Source: Chrysophaeum taylorii (lineage: Eukaryota > Sar > Pelagophyceae > Pelagomonadales > Pelagomonadaceae). From it: 64,000 nucleotides of DNA. A program made the position numbers and the translations under genes. The stretch covers positions 1-64,000 of the forward strand of contig JAQMWT010000066.1 of assembly GCA_029834535.1 (NCBI GenBank), in the 5' to 3' direction. This document shows positions 22,866-33,504 of the stretch, one piece after another; the stretch's first letter is position 1; every line of letters begins with the position of its first letter. The notes beneath the pieces are model-generated. The model was not told the DNA's origin. It was given only the letters and a program-made list of their open reading frames with translations, and made no database searches.

Positions 22866-22945
22866 GTCTACAGGCCCGTGATTCCGGACTGGCTCCTGTC
22901 GGTCCGGCCTGGCTCCCATGCTCGGGAGAGGTCTGAAGTTAGTTA
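22866..22945 (+). mobile_element. LINE 3' UTR and (GTTA)n tail
   Basis: CCGTGATTCCGGACTGGCTC through CTCCCATGCTCGGGAG and GTTAGTTAGTTAG matches the tails at 8575-8660 (minus) and 15750-15813. No target site duplication was found. It lies 140 bp before the tandem Helitron repeats. Confidence 0.72.
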
Positions 22946-23084
22946 GTTAGAATGAATGAGCCTTTAAGATCGCGCCTTCCCCAGCGCCACGCGGTCCAGC
23001 GCGCGAGCGTCGCGTATCCCGTAGCAGCGCGCCGAGAACACGCTGGAACGGGATTAGTCAAGGTCGAAGAGGCCGGAGGGGGGG

Positions 23085-24112
23085 CCTTACTACTAATCGA
23101 CAGATGTTTGTCTGTCTGTTTGTCCCCAGGGTTTTAGGATCAAACGAACAATCCGTACTCAGAGAAGTGAGGAAGGTTAATAAGGTGATCATCCAAGCCG
23201 TCTACGGCGACCTCGCAGACTATTTCCAGACCCGCGGCGGCACTTTCAGCGCGCCATTCTCACGCCCCGTCGAAATAATGTTGTCGATGCTGACAACGCG
23301 CGCATGACCGCGGCCTTTCCCGGAGACGAGGCTTCGGAGTTCTTTTCGGCCGACTAGGTTGGGTCGGAAGACGGCGCCTCGCTCTTTACAGTCGAGTTGT
23401 CTACTCCCTGACAACCAACAGCGTGCTGACTTTGAGCGCGAGCTTAAGGTCTTCGCAACCTCGACCCGTCGCACGGCCACTGCAACGGTACCCGATACAT
23501 CATCAATCGTGTCGTGCCACCGAGGCTCCTCCCACCAAATTTGTATCCCTTTAGCCCCGCCTACGCCAAACGATCAACAAGAGCCAGGGGCAGACGCCCC
23601 GCAAAGTTGGCGTCCTCTTGCCCAAGCCCGTCTTCTGCCACGTCCAGCTCTAAGTGGCTCTCTGTCGAGTCGGCGAGTCGGCAACCCCGAGGATATCCTC
23701 TTCTGGGTCGACGACTCCACCCAACCCCACACGTGCTGCGCAATACGGATAAGCCCCGTCCCGGCGTCTACACGCGCACCGTAGGTGAACTTACTGGGAC
23801 CAGGTGAACTTACCGGGGTTTGAGATTGGGACTAGGTGAACTTAGTGACCAGGTGAACTTACTGGGGTTTTTAGAGTAAACGCGAAGGTTAGCGGCGTGT
23901 GCGGATCAAAGCAGCTTAGATTGGCGGGGGTGAGAGCGACGAGCTCGAAGGAGAGTGGGTGTGAACGCGAGTGGGTTTGCGCCGGGTTAGACTCACTTAG
24001 AGATTGGGACTAAGTGAACTAACTGACCAGGTGAACTTACTGGGACCAGGTGAACTTACTAGCGTTAGAGATTGGGACTAGGTGAACGAACTTACTGGCC
24101 TCCACTTGTATC
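23085..24112 (+). mobile_element. Helitron-helicase repeat, copy B (first tandem unit)
   Basis: About 1.03 kb. It opens with ACTACTAATCGACAGATG and a short TGTC tract. It contains a helicase C-terminal remnant at 23189-23790 and closes with GGTGAACTTACTGG repeats and CTGGCCTCCACTTGTA. Readable helicase blocks include CNGTR (as nucleotides), NKSQGQT, a VGVLLPKPVFCHVQL-like block and VGNPEDILFW. The order matches Helitron RepHel helicases. Frames are interrupted, so it is not coding as it stands. The next copy begins within a few bases of its end. Confidence 0.8.
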
Positions 24113-24114
24113 CT

Positions 24115-25168
24115 AATAACTACTAATCGACAGATGTTTGTCTGTCTGTCTGTCTGTCTGTTTGTTTGTTTGTTTGTCCCTCGATTTAGGGTAAGGATCA
24201 GGTAGGTGCGAGAGTAAGGATCAGTTAGGCGCGAGAGCCAGACAGTGATCCTCCAAGCCGTCTACGGCGACCTCGCAGACTATTTCCACGACCCGCGGCG
24301 GCTCTTTTAGCCAGCGCGCCATTCTCACGCCCCGTCGAAACGATGTTGTCGATGCTGACAACGCGCGCATGACCGCGGCCTTTTTCCCGGAGACGAGGCG
24401 TCGGAGTTCTTTTCGGCCGACTAGGTTGGGTCGGAAGCCGACGCCTCGCTCTTTACAGTCGAGTTTTCAACTCCCTGACAACCAACGACATGCTCACTTT
24501 GATCGCGAGCTTAATGTCTTCGCAACCTCGACCCGTCGCACGGCCACTGCAACGGTACCAGATACATGATCGATCGTGTCGTTGTCACCGAGGCTCCTCC
24601 AACCTGTATCCCTTAAGGCCGGCCTACGCCAAACGATCAACAAGAGCCAGGGCCAGACGCCCCGCGAGGTCGGCGTCCTCTTTCCCAAGCCCGTCTTCTG
24701 CCACGTCCAGCTCTACGTGGCTCTCTGTCGATCGGCAACCCCGAGGATATACTCTTCTGGGTCGACGACTCCACCCTACCCCACGTGCTGCGCAATACCG
24801 ATAAGCCCCCTTTCCGGCGTCTACACGCGCACTATAGGTGAACTTACTGGGACCACGTGAACTTACTGGGTTTGAGATTGGGACTAGGTGAACTGAGTGA
24901 CCAGGTGAAACTGGGACCAGGTGAACATACTGGGGTTTTTAGAGTAAAGGGTTTTTAGAGTAAACTCAAAGGTTGGCGGCGCGTGCGGATCAAAGCAGCT
25001 TAGATTGGCGGAGGCGAGAGCGACGAGCTCAAGGGAGTTGGTGTGAGCTAGGTGAACTTACTGACCAGGTAACTAACTAAACTTATACGAAACTTACTGG
25101 GACCAGGTGAACTTACTAGCGTTAGAGATTGGGACTAGGTGAACGAACTTACTGGCCTCCACTTGTAT
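24115..25168 (+). mobile_element. Helitron-helicase repeat, copy C (second tandem unit)
   Basis: About 1.05 kb in the same order as copy B: ACTACTAATCGACAGATG, a longer (TGTC)n/(TGTT)n tract, the helicase remnant at 24248-24840, GGTGAACTTACTGG repeats, and CTGGCCTCCACTTGTA. Blocks INKSQGQTPREVGVLFPK and PVFCHVQLYVALCR are clear in one frame. The helicase block is closer to copy A (7343-7930) than to copy B: both read CGTGTCGTTGTCACC and GACGAGGCGTCGG where B differs. The right end is 140 bp before the p300/CBP start codon. Confidence 0.8.
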
Positions 25169-25307
25169 TTATTTATTATATTGCAGAAATTATTATATTA
25201 CGAGAGAGGGTTAGCATCTTAATTGTAACACAAGAATGTTCGCAGGTGTTCTTCAGAGAACGTGGTCAAGGTGAAGTTCACTTAAAAAGTAAACGAGAGA
25301 ACGGGCG

Positions 25308-27959
25308 ATGGAACGCGATGCGCCATCTGTTTGTGCGATGCCGGCAGAGGAAGGCTCGACATGTCCCGATGGTCGATCTGAGAAGTTAGAGGAACCAACG
25401 GAGAAGATGGACCGTTCCGCGTCGCCAGCGTGGTACGATGCCGCGCGCCATCTGCAGGAGCGGAAGAAGATGCTGACGATCTTGGTTGCGCTGTTTCGCC
25501 GGAGCCGGAAGGCGACGACAAAGCTCGCGCCCCTCGTTCAGCGGGTGGAGGGCGTGCTGTTCGTCGAGGCGACGTCGCTGGCCGAGTACCAGGACCGCGC
25601 GAGCCTCAAACATCGTCTAGAGGCGATTCACGGGCGTGCGTTGAGCCAGCAGCGCGTCCGCCGCGCGGCGCGGGCGAGCTTGATGAACTCGCTCGCGGCC
25701 GAGCACGCCGAGGCACACGCCAATCTCGTGCGGGGACTCCAAAAATCGAGCAACAAGGCGAACACGGGGGGTCGGAAGCACGACGCTTGCGCGCTGTGCG
25801 GCGAGCAGAGCCTCTTCTTCCGCGCGCCCGTGGTTCGGTGTAGTAGCTGCAGCGACCGGCTTCGGAAAAAGGCGAGCGTCTACAGCGACGGGAAGCGGAC
25901 GCTATGCCACGCGTGCTTCCGCAAGGTTGTTGACGGAAAGTCAGCGTTGCGTCGACTGGCGTTCGAGAACGAACCCGACGAGGAGCCGTGGGTGCAGTGC
26001 GCCTCGTGCAAGATCTGGGTCCACCAGATCTGCGGTCTGTTTAACGGGCGGACGCAGGGTGATGTACCGTTTTATTGCCGCGGCTGCTTCGCATCCAAAT
26101 TCCCGCGGTGGTCGAGCGAAGCGCCGACGGCGCGAGTGCTGCCCGAGAGCGACCTGTCGACGTTTCTCGAGCTCCGACTCCGATCGGTTTTGGGCGCCGA
26201 GGCGCGCGTCCGGGTGCGCGAGGCCTCCAAGACCAAGGAGTCGCACGCGGTCAAACCGCGGTTCGCGGCCGCCCATCCGTCGTATCCGCGCGCGTTCCGG
26301 GCGACGGCTCGCTGCGTCGTCTTGTTCCAGGAAATCGACGGCGTGGACGTCTTGCTGTTCGGCATGTACGTGTACGAATACGGCGCCGACTGTCCCGAGC
26401 CGAATCGCGGCCGCGTATACCTGAGTTACTTGGATTCGGTCAATCACTGGCGCGGGGCGGACCGCACGAGGGTCTACCGGGAGCTTCTGGTCTCCTACTT
26501 GGAGCACGCCAAGCGTCGCGGCTTCCACGCCGCCCACATCTGGGCCTGTCCGCCGACCAAGGGCGACGACTTTATCTTCTTTTGCCACCCTCAGGACCAG
26601 AAAATTCCGACGAAACAACGATTAAAGGAGTGGTATCAGTCGCTCCTGGAAGCGGCCCGCGCCAGAGGCGTCGTCGCGCGCGTCTCGACCTTCTGGGACG
26701 CGTGCTTCGAGGGCCGCAGCAATATGTTGGACATCCCGTACTTCCAGGGCGACTACTGGACCGACGCGGCCGAGGATTTCCTCAACGACGTCCTCGAACC
26801 GCTCGCCTCGGGCGGTCCCACGAAAAAGAGGCGGAAAGTGGCCGTCGACGAAGACGACGACATGATCTACGACGACGCGTACGCGCGACGGCACCGCACC
26901 GTCGTCGATCCGCCGCGGCAGCCCGATCTCAAGGCCGAGCTTGGAAAGTGGATGAAAATGAAGGGCACCAAGGACACATTTATCGTCGCGTATCTGCGCG
27001 ACGACAGGGCCCTCGTGCTCGCCGATCCCGACGATAAGATCACGATGCGATCGGCCATCTTCGCGACGCGACAACACTATCTCAATTTCTGCCGCGTAAA
27101 CCATTACCAATTCGACGACCTGCGCCACGCCAAGCACTCCTCGATGATGACTCTTCATCACATGCTTCATCCCGAGGTCCTCGACACCCTCGACCACCAA
27201 ACGCCGTCGCCCCCCGACGACGACGACGACGCGCTCGCGGTCGAGCGTCCGCGCGACGTCTGGCGCCTGCGCCTCCTCGAACACGCCGCCGACTGCAAGG
27301 AAATCGAGTGCACCGTGCCCAAGTGCACCAGCATGAAAAGCTGTTTGCGACACGTCCTTGCGTGTCGCGCGCGGGACGCCGAGTGTCCTTCGTGTCGCAA
27401 GGTCGTCGCTCTCTTGAACTATCACGCGCGCGTTCGCGGCACCGACGCCCTCCGTGCCAAATTCGTCCTCGATGAAATTCCGCCCAAGCGTCCACCTACC
27501 TCTGTTGCACGCCTCCTGGGCGAAGACGCACCAGGAGACGATGACGACAGCGCGGTGCTCGCCGAGCGGGTTGCCCACGCGCTGCGCTGCGACCACGCCG
27601 AATGCGAGGCGACGACCTGCTCGCGCCTCAAGGCGGTTCTTCGCCACCGCAACCACTGCGACGAACCAAAGGACCGCTGTGCCGACTGCCGCGACGCCTC
27701 GATTCTTGTGCGCAACTACAATCACCACTGCGCGATGCAGCACCACGTCCAGCACGTCAAACATGCTGCGACCTGCCACAAGCCGGACTGCGATGTCGCT
27801 AAATGCAACGAGCTCAAGGCGCTCCTCCGTCACCCGAAAGCCTGCGACCACCGCGACACCTGCAAGCAGTGCGACTTGGCGCGCTCTCTCATGGCCATCT
27901 TTTTACGCCACCGACGACGGGGCACTAAGCGACCGGCAGAACTCCGGGAGCCCTCCTAG
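25308..27959 (+). CDS. EP300: p300/CBP-type histone acetyltransferase (KIX-PHD-KAT11-TAZx3)
   Basis: Single exon, 883 residues. Residues about 42-110 resemble the KIX domain (VEGVLFVEATSLAEYQD against VEGDMYESANSRDEYY in CBP). Cysteine-rich modules at 161-204 and 228-261 (CASCKIWVHQICGLFNG) are the PHD/RING part. The KAT11 catalytic domain (about 315-490) is unmistakable: YLSYLDSVNHW, GHIWACPP-like AHIWACPPTKGDDFIFF, PQDQKIP and RLKEWY. A nuclear signal, KKRRKV, is at 506-511. Three TAZ zinc fingers follow at about 655-708, 753-807 and 817-868. It should acetylate histones and act as a transcriptional coactivator in the nucleus. No bromodomain or ZZ finger was found, and animal proteins have two TAZ domains, not three at the C-terminus. 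Confidence 0.95.
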   Translation: MERDAPSVCAMPAEEGSTCPDGRSEKLEEPTEKMDRSASPAWYDAARHLQERKKMLTILVALFRRSRKATTKLAPLVQRVEGVLFVEATSLAEYQDRASLKHRLEAIHGRALSQQRVRRAARASLMNSLAAEHAEAHANLVRGLQKSSNKANTGGRKHDACALCGEQSLFFRAPVVRCSSCSDRLRKKASVYSDGKRTLCHACFRKVVDGKSALRRLAFENEPDEEPWVQCASCKIWVHQICGLFNGRTQGDVPFYCRGCFASKFPRWSSEAPTARVLPESDLSTFLELRLRSVLGAEARVRVREASKTKESHAVKPRFAAAHPSYPRAFRATARCVVLFQEIDGVDVLLFGMYVYEYGADCPEPNRGRVYLSYLDSVNHWRGADRTRVYRELLVSYLEHAKRRGFHAAHIWACPPTKGDDFIFFCHPQDQKIPTKQRLKEWYQSLLEAARARGVVARVSTFWDACFEGRSNMLDIPYFQGDYWTDAAEDFLNDVLEPLASGGPTKKRRKVAVDEDDDMIYDDAYARRHRTVVDPPRQPDLKAELGKWMKMKGTKDTFIVAYLRDDRALVLADPDDKITMRSAIFATRQHYLNFCRVNHYQFDDLRHAKHSSMMTLHHMLHPEVLDTLDHQTPSPPDDDDDALAVERPRDVWRLRLLEHAADCKEIECTVPKCTSMKSCLRHVLACRARDAECPSCRKVVALLNYHARVRGTDALRAKFVLDEIPPKRPPTSVARLLGEDAPGDDDDSAVLAERVAHALRCDHAECEATTCSRLKAVLRHRNHCDEPKDRCADCRDASILVRNYNHHCAMQHHVQHVKHAATCHKPDCDVAKCNELKALLRHPKACDHRDTCKQCDLARSLMAIFLRHRRRGTKRPAELREPS

Positions 27960-28873
27960 GAGCCCACCATGTGTATACAGTAACACCCCCGCATCAGGAG
28001 AGCGAGAACCCACTCCTCCCATCATCGACCACACAGTCCTGACGTGACGAGACACCCCCCTTGTTGCAATTTTGTAGACTGACTGATGGCATACTGACCG
28101 ACGTAATTTGACTGATAAAAAAGCCCGAGCCCCCCATCGATTCCCATTGGGCCGGTAGTGTCGTTCGCGGCGGCGGGCTGGCCAGTCTCGAGGCAGCCGA
28201 TTTTGTGCTGCCTGAGAGCTGCTAGCTCTCTGCCATTCGCCTTTCTCTGCCATTCGTTTCATGCCGCTGCTGCTGTCACGCCCACAGTGACGTGATAAAA
28301 TCCACAGCCAAGGAGAGTGCTGCGGGTGGGTACATAAGATTTGCAATGAGCCGTACCACCATGTGGACGATGGTGTCTATCAGATACCACTAACGACGGA
28401 GCTCTAGCACCCGTCGACACCATCAGGCGTTGCTGCCGTTCGCCAAGACGTGGCCAACAAGGCGGTCGTGTGCCGCCTGTGATCGGTCACTTCAGCCCCA
28501 CGGATTGTCATCATCGCGCGGCGTGTCCAGGCACAGCTACCAAACAGCGTGTCGTGTGCCCTATTCCAGACTGCTTGCTTGCTGACAATGGACAAAACAA
28601 ACAATTACCCCGTAATAAGGTACGCTTAATTTTTTAATGTTGTTATTAAAAAACGGCCTTAATAATTGCAGAAAGGCACTTTTTTTTCAGGACTGTACTT
28701 ATTATTAAGTTATTAGTGGCAAGGTTTCTCCATCTTTCCAGTCATTTCAATTGTACCTATTTTCAACTATTAGAAAAGGTCGCACATGCCAGAAGAAGAA
28801 GAAGACGTGTGTAATTTAAGTGTGTGTAATTTAGTCATGGGGCCCAATATGGTAGATACGGGCATATGGAGAT
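27960..28873. other. Intergenic, no gene seen
   Basis: Short open frames only. An AT-rich tract at about 28600-28830 includes the direct repeat GTGTGTAATTTA near 28806-28833. It may hold the p300/CBP 3' end and the promoter of the next gene. Confidence 0.5.
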
Positions 28874-28912
28874 GTGGGCCGAGGTTTAACGGGTTCCGGT
28901 GGTGTCGCAGAG

Positions 28913-30778
28913 ATGCGTGAAAGGCTGTTCGGTAATTGGCGGCAGCCCCACACGCGGGGATACCTCTGGGACAACCTGACGGCGGGGTTGGTGTTCACGA
29001 CAAACACGTACCTAAATCTCGGTCTCCTGCGCGCAGCGAGTGCGTTGAGGCATTTATTAAAAAGGCGTTGAGGTGCGTCTCCCACGCAGCCGAAGCCGCG
29101 GGGTGTAAGGGAAACCCGAGCGACGACGACTACACGTGCTCATCGTCGACGAGGGGACTGTGCGTTGGCGTCGTACGTCGCGTGACGGCTTTTGGTCGCG
29201 CGCAGGAAACCGTCGAGTTGGCTCACGGCCGTTGCGACGGCCGGCGCGCTTCTGGGGGCCGTGCTGACGCCGGTCGTCGGGACGTTCTCGGACTACAGCG
29301 TGCAGCGTCGGCTCGTGGGAGCGACCTCGGCGTGGGTGTTGGCGCTGGTGTCGCTGTCGCAGGCTACGATAACCAAAGCTACGTGGTTCTACGTCGCCCT
29401 GCTCCAAATTCCGTCGCTCGCGTCGTACGTCGTGCACCAGGGGACCGTCCTGAGTTATCTGCCCGGCTTGTCGCGGATCGACGGAAGCGACGACGACGAC
29501 GAGAGCGTGCGGTTTAGGGTGAACGCGTGCTCGGTCGTCGCGGCGTTCGGGACGCAAATCGGCGGCCTCGCGTGCTTCGGCGTCGTCGCCATCGTCTTTG
29601 GGATTGGCGTGGTCAACGTCGCCGCGCTCGTGCAACTCATCGTGGGCATCGCGCTCGTCCTCATCTACCTTTTTATCTGGCACCCCTCGAACGGCTACGG
29701 CGGCGCCTTCGTGGACGTCCCGGCGCTCAAGCCGCTCCCGGCCGACCTCGTCGGCAGCACTAACGAAGCCGTGGCGCTCCTGACCGCGACCATACGCGAG
29801 CTCGTGAGCTCCTATAGGTTCCTCCGCGACCATTTCCCAAACGTCACGAGGTTCCTCGCCGGCTACGCGCTGTGCAACGCGTCTATGTCGTCTTTCGCCT
29901 CCCTCGCGATCGTCTTCCTCAACGACCACCTCAAGCTCGACCCGACGCAGACGATCGCCGTCGTGCTCGCGCTCCTCATCGCCTCCGTCCCGTCAGCCTT
30001 CGTCGGCGCCCGAATTATGAAACGCCACGGCGCCCGCCGCACCTTTTTGGCCATGGTTCTCGGCATGTGCGGCACGACCGCGGTCGCCGGTCTCGTTCTT
30101 CTCGACGCGAGCGCCGCGCTCTTGATCTACCCGTTCGCCGTCGTGTGGGGCTTTCACTTTGGCACCTACTACGCGGCGAACACCTCCTTTTTCACCCAGC
30201 TCGTCCCAATGCGATCAGAGTCACAGTTTATGGCCTATTTTTATGGCGCGGCCGTCGTCCTCAACTGGGCACCCCCGGCTCTCTTCACCGTGATTAATCA
30301 ACTCACCAACGCGACCCTTCTCGTCTTCTACATCATTTCCGCCTTCTTCGCTGTGGCTTACCCCCTCATCCGTAGCGTCGACGTCGCCGCCGCGAAGCGC
30401 GACATCGCCGCCTACGAATCCGCGTGTGCCTCGTCCAACTCGGCCGCCAACTTGGCCGCCGAGGACTCGGAACTCGCCACCACCACAGCCCGCGACGACG
30501 CGGCGGCGGGCCTCTCCTCGAAATCGGATAAGATTGTGGCCAAAAAGGTTGAATCTTCTTCCTATTCTCCTGCTGCTGCTGCTGCTGCTGGTTCTTTCGA
30601 GCAGCAGGCTATCTCCCCAGTTTCGTCGGCGTCGTCGAGTGCTTCTGTTGATGGCCGCTTCCCCCGTACGTCCGCGGTGTCACCGCACATCGAGTCGCCC
30701 GTTGCCGAGTCTCAAAGTGCCCAGACCATCGCCACGCCGAGCTTCCACCGCGAACAAGACGGAGGGCTGCCTGCCTGA
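28913..30778 (+). CDS. Atg22/UMF1-like major facilitator transporter
   Basis: The main exon (29206-30778) encodes at least ten hydrophobic segments, with a cytosolic loop between the halves, then a Ser/Ala-rich tail with an (Ala)n run near 30570. GTFSDYS after the first segments and the loop RFLRDHFPNVTRFLAGYALCN are typical of the Atg22-like MFS group. In fungi this group exports amino acids from the vacuole. A 133-nt intron (29073-29205) joins AFIKKAL to RKPSSWLTAVA. The first exon(s) are less certain. GYLWDNLTAGLVF near 28950-28990 looks like the family's first helix but is in another frame, and would need a very short intron of about 29 nt near 29008-29036. The start is taken as the ATG at 28913. 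Confidence 0.75.
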
Positions 30779-31062
30779 CTGAGAGCCCGTGTGACTAGAG
30801 CTCGCTCGCCGATGGTAGGAAAAAAAAATGGATGTGCAGTTTTCTTCTCGGTGCTCTCTTTCTTCAGAGACAGCGGGGGTGGGAGAGTGGGCACTGAAGT
30901 TCGGGCGCTTTGATAAACAAACACAAACATCACCATCATCACTAGAAGCGCCGCGTTGCCGTCGTATATCGGCACGAGGCGGTCGGGACGCGAAAACGAC
31001 GAGCAGAAATGTCCACCACCGCCGCCGCGACGAAAATTAATTAGGCGCCCACCCCCCCCCGT

Positions 31063-31116
<54 letters not shown>

Positions 31117-31349
31117 CAACAGCAACAAATGGGGTAGGCTAGACGAAGCAAAGTCGGGCCACGCGAGGGGCGCCGCCGCCAGGTCATTATGGCCGACGCG
31201 CGTCTATCGGTCGCCAAAAAAAATGCCATAAGACGAGTACCTGCTGCTGAGGAGGGAGACGCAGAAAGGAGTATTGTTATTTCCGAGGAGGAGGAGGAGG
31301 AGGAGGAGGAGGAGGAGGATCGCGCGACTGATCGTCCAGAACCTAGTCC
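30779..31349. repeat. Intergenic with (CAG)n and (GAG)n microsatellites
   Basis: CAG repeats run from about 31063 to 31110, followed by CAACAG units. (GAG)n lies at about 31285-31320. A plus-strand frame at 31189-31821 overlaps the F-box gene antisense and is repeat-driven, so it is not called. The region holds the 3' ends of the transporter and the F-box gene. Confidence 0.8.
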
Positions 31350-33314
31350 TCAAAGCGTGAGCGGCAAGAGGACGGCTGTCCACGGGGGCGGGAAGTCTCG
31401 TTTCGCCTCGAGCGGCGGGAGCGGCGCGGCGGTCGGCGCGGAGGCCGCGGGTCGGAAGCGGAGAGCGCCGTCGTCGGTGGCTCTCAAGTCGAAGGCGAGG
31501 GTCGTCGAGGAGGAGATGAGAATGGCCGCGGCGGCGGCGTCGTCGGTAGGCCCGCGGCACAGGAGCAGGCGCGGGAGAGCCAGGAGGGAGTCCAAGCCGC
31601 CGTGCCTCTGGGGCGCGAAAGGGCGGTCTACGCGCTGGGGGGGCGGCGCCTCGACGGGGTACCAGCCGAGATCGTCCAAGCTGAGAGCGATGGCGTTGTC
31701 GATGAGCGAGGCGACGACGATCGAGCTAGCAAAGGCGCAGGCGGAAACGCCCCAGCCCTTGAAGGCGCGCGGCGCGACGCCGACGAGGACCCACGAGCCT
31801 AGGAATTCGTCCAGGACGTAGACGGAGGCTCCGCTCTCTGATTTTTTTTTTCCGTCGGTGGTGACGGCGACTATCAGGGAGGCGTGGGGCTCGCGTCGTC
31901 TCGCCGCCGCCTGGCGGCGACGGAGCCAGGCCTGGGCGTCGCGACGGAGCAAATTCGAGCGATTCCGGAACGCGAGGTGCTCGGGGTGGCGCCACGCGGG
32001 ATGGCTCGGGCGTCTCGGCGGCGGTTCGTCGTTATCGTCGTCGTCGTCGGTCGCGTCGTCCATCATGTGGAGGTCGGCGAGGGGGAAGGCGCGCCGAAAG
32101 ACGTACGGGCGTTCGAGGACCGACTTCGTCTCGTAGCAGGCCGACGACTCGGTCGAAAAGAGGGCGACGTCGTCCGGGGAAACGTCGAGGCGCGAGGGCC
32201 GGGCGTCGACGCAGACGAGATCGAGGCTCACCGTCTCGCGCCACGGCCGGAGCGTCGGGAGCGCCGCCCATAGGGAGTCGTCGCCGACGGCCTCTTCGGG
32301 CCCCGCGGGAAAGGCGAGCCTGCGCGCGACGCGCCAGGGTCGGCGGTCGCAGTCGACCGCGTCGCCCCCCGGGCGGCGACGATGGCCGTTCTGGCGGCGG
32401 TACTCGGCCGAGGCGACGACGAGGCGGCCGGCGTCGTCGACGCACAACGCACGTCGAAAGTTCGCGGACGCGAGAGCGGGAACGGCGTCGGCGATATCGT
32501 CGTTCCGCCAGAGCGGGACGACCTGCCACCGCGCCGTCGAGGGGTCCCAGCGAATGGCCGTGCCTCCCTTGAGCCTGCAGGCCGTCGCCTCCTCGTCGTC
32601 CTCCGACCGCGGCGCGTCGAGCGACGCCCTCGTCGCCTCGGCGAGCGGATCGTGCGCGCGATGATAGACGAGGAGCGAGCCTCGGTAGGGCAAAGTCGCG
32701 ACTTCGAGGGGCTTGGCCGTCTCGAGGGCGAGGCCGAGGGGCCGCCGGCTCAGCTCGACGAGCCCCTCGGCCCGGACCTCGCGCACGGCGACGGCGACCC
32801 CGGTCTTGGTCGCGTACGCGGCGACGACCAGCCGCGCGCCTCTCCGGAGCGACCGGAGGCGCGCGAGCCAGCTCGGCCGCGTCAGCGTCGAAGTCCCCGG
32901 CGTCATCGGGAGGAGCGCCGCCCCATAGGGCACGACCTGGTCGGGCGCCAGCGAGGGCCGCAGGGCCTGGTAGAGGTCGCGGCACAGCAACGCCGCCGCG
33001 ACCTCGACGAGGCTCGCCGTCCCGAACGCGCTCGCGCGACCGCGCAACGCCCGGCACGTCGCCGACAAAGCGCAGAGCGAGCTCACGTCGCAGTGCCGGA
33101 GCCACAGCATCGTCGACGACGCCGACATCCATTCGAGCGTCCCGGGCAGCCGCGTCGTCTCGTCGACAATCCGCTTTACCCACGCGATGTAGTCCACCTC
33201 GCGCCGCGACACGCACGGCCGCGCGTCCATCGCGTTCCGCTGGGCGATCAGCGCGAGCGCCGGCCGTTGACGCGGCCTTCCCGGAACATACCCCTGTGCG
33301 GTGCTGGTCGCCAT
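31350..33314 (-). CDS. F-box protein with large unassigned C-terminal domain
   Basis: Single exon, 654 residues. An F-box lies at about residues 60-105 (a short helix, then LRHCDVSSLCALSATCRALR), followed by the usual leucine-rich helix. F-box proteins recruit substrates to SCF ubiquitin ligases through Skp1. The remaining 500 residues consist of repeated short hydrophobic strands with W and D (for example GWGVSACAF, SWVLVGVAPRAF), suggesting a beta-propeller-like substrate domain. No WD40 or kelch signature is clear. An acidic run (DDATDDDDDNDE) is a likely linker. It is divergent from the 33505 gene over 190 bp. Confidence 0.72.
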   Translation of the reverse strand: MATSTAQGYVPGRPRQRPALALIAQRNAMDARPCVSRREVDYIAWVKRIVDETTRLPGTLEWMSASSTMLWLRHCDVSSLCALSATCRALRGRASAFGTASLVEVAAALLCRDLYQALRPSLAPDQVVPYGAALLPMTPGTSTLTRPSWLARLRSLRRGARLVVAAYATKTGVAVAVREVRAEGLVELSRRPLGLALETAKPLEVATLPYRGSLLVYHRAHDPLAEATRASLDAPRSEDDEEATACRLKGGTAIRWDPSTARWQVVPLWRNDDIADAVPALASANFRRALCVDDAGRLVVASAEYRRQNGHRRRPGGDAVDCDRRPWRVARRLAFPAGPEEAVGDDSLWAALPTLRPWRETVSLDLVCVDARPSRLDVSPDDVALFSTESSACYETKSVLERPYVFRRAFPLADLHMMDDATDDDDDNDEPPPRRPSHPAWRHPEHLAFRNRSNLLRRDAQAWLRRRQAAARRREPHASLIVAVTTDGKKKSESGASVYVLDEFLGSWVLVGVAPRAFKGWGVSACAFASSIVVASLIDNAIALSLDDLGWYPVEAPPPQRVDRPFAPQRHGGLDSLLALPRLLLCRGPTDDAAAAAILISSSTTLAFDLRATDDGALRFRPAASAPTAAPLPPLEAKRDFPPPWTAVLLPLTL

Positions 33315-33504
33315 CCGCTCTTCACCTTTCGGCCTCCCTCACATCGTGAAATTAGGAAATTCTTTTCAACGGGCCGGCCCCAGAACGTTGCGCTTGGTTG
33401 GTTGTCCAACAACGGCAATGGTGGGATGCGCTGGCGCCTGCGCCCGTGAATCTCCAATTGCGGCGCCTCGACGAGGTCGCGGGGGCGGTCGCCATTGACG
33501 CGAC

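Noticed and set aside
26622-27851. A 409-codon minus-strand frame inside the p300/CBP gene
   Set aside because: Antisense shadow of the KAT11/TAZ coding strand, with no recognisable motif.
31189-31821. A 210-codon plus-strand ORF
   Set aside because: Driven by (GAG)n coding Glu runs and antisense to the F-box gene.
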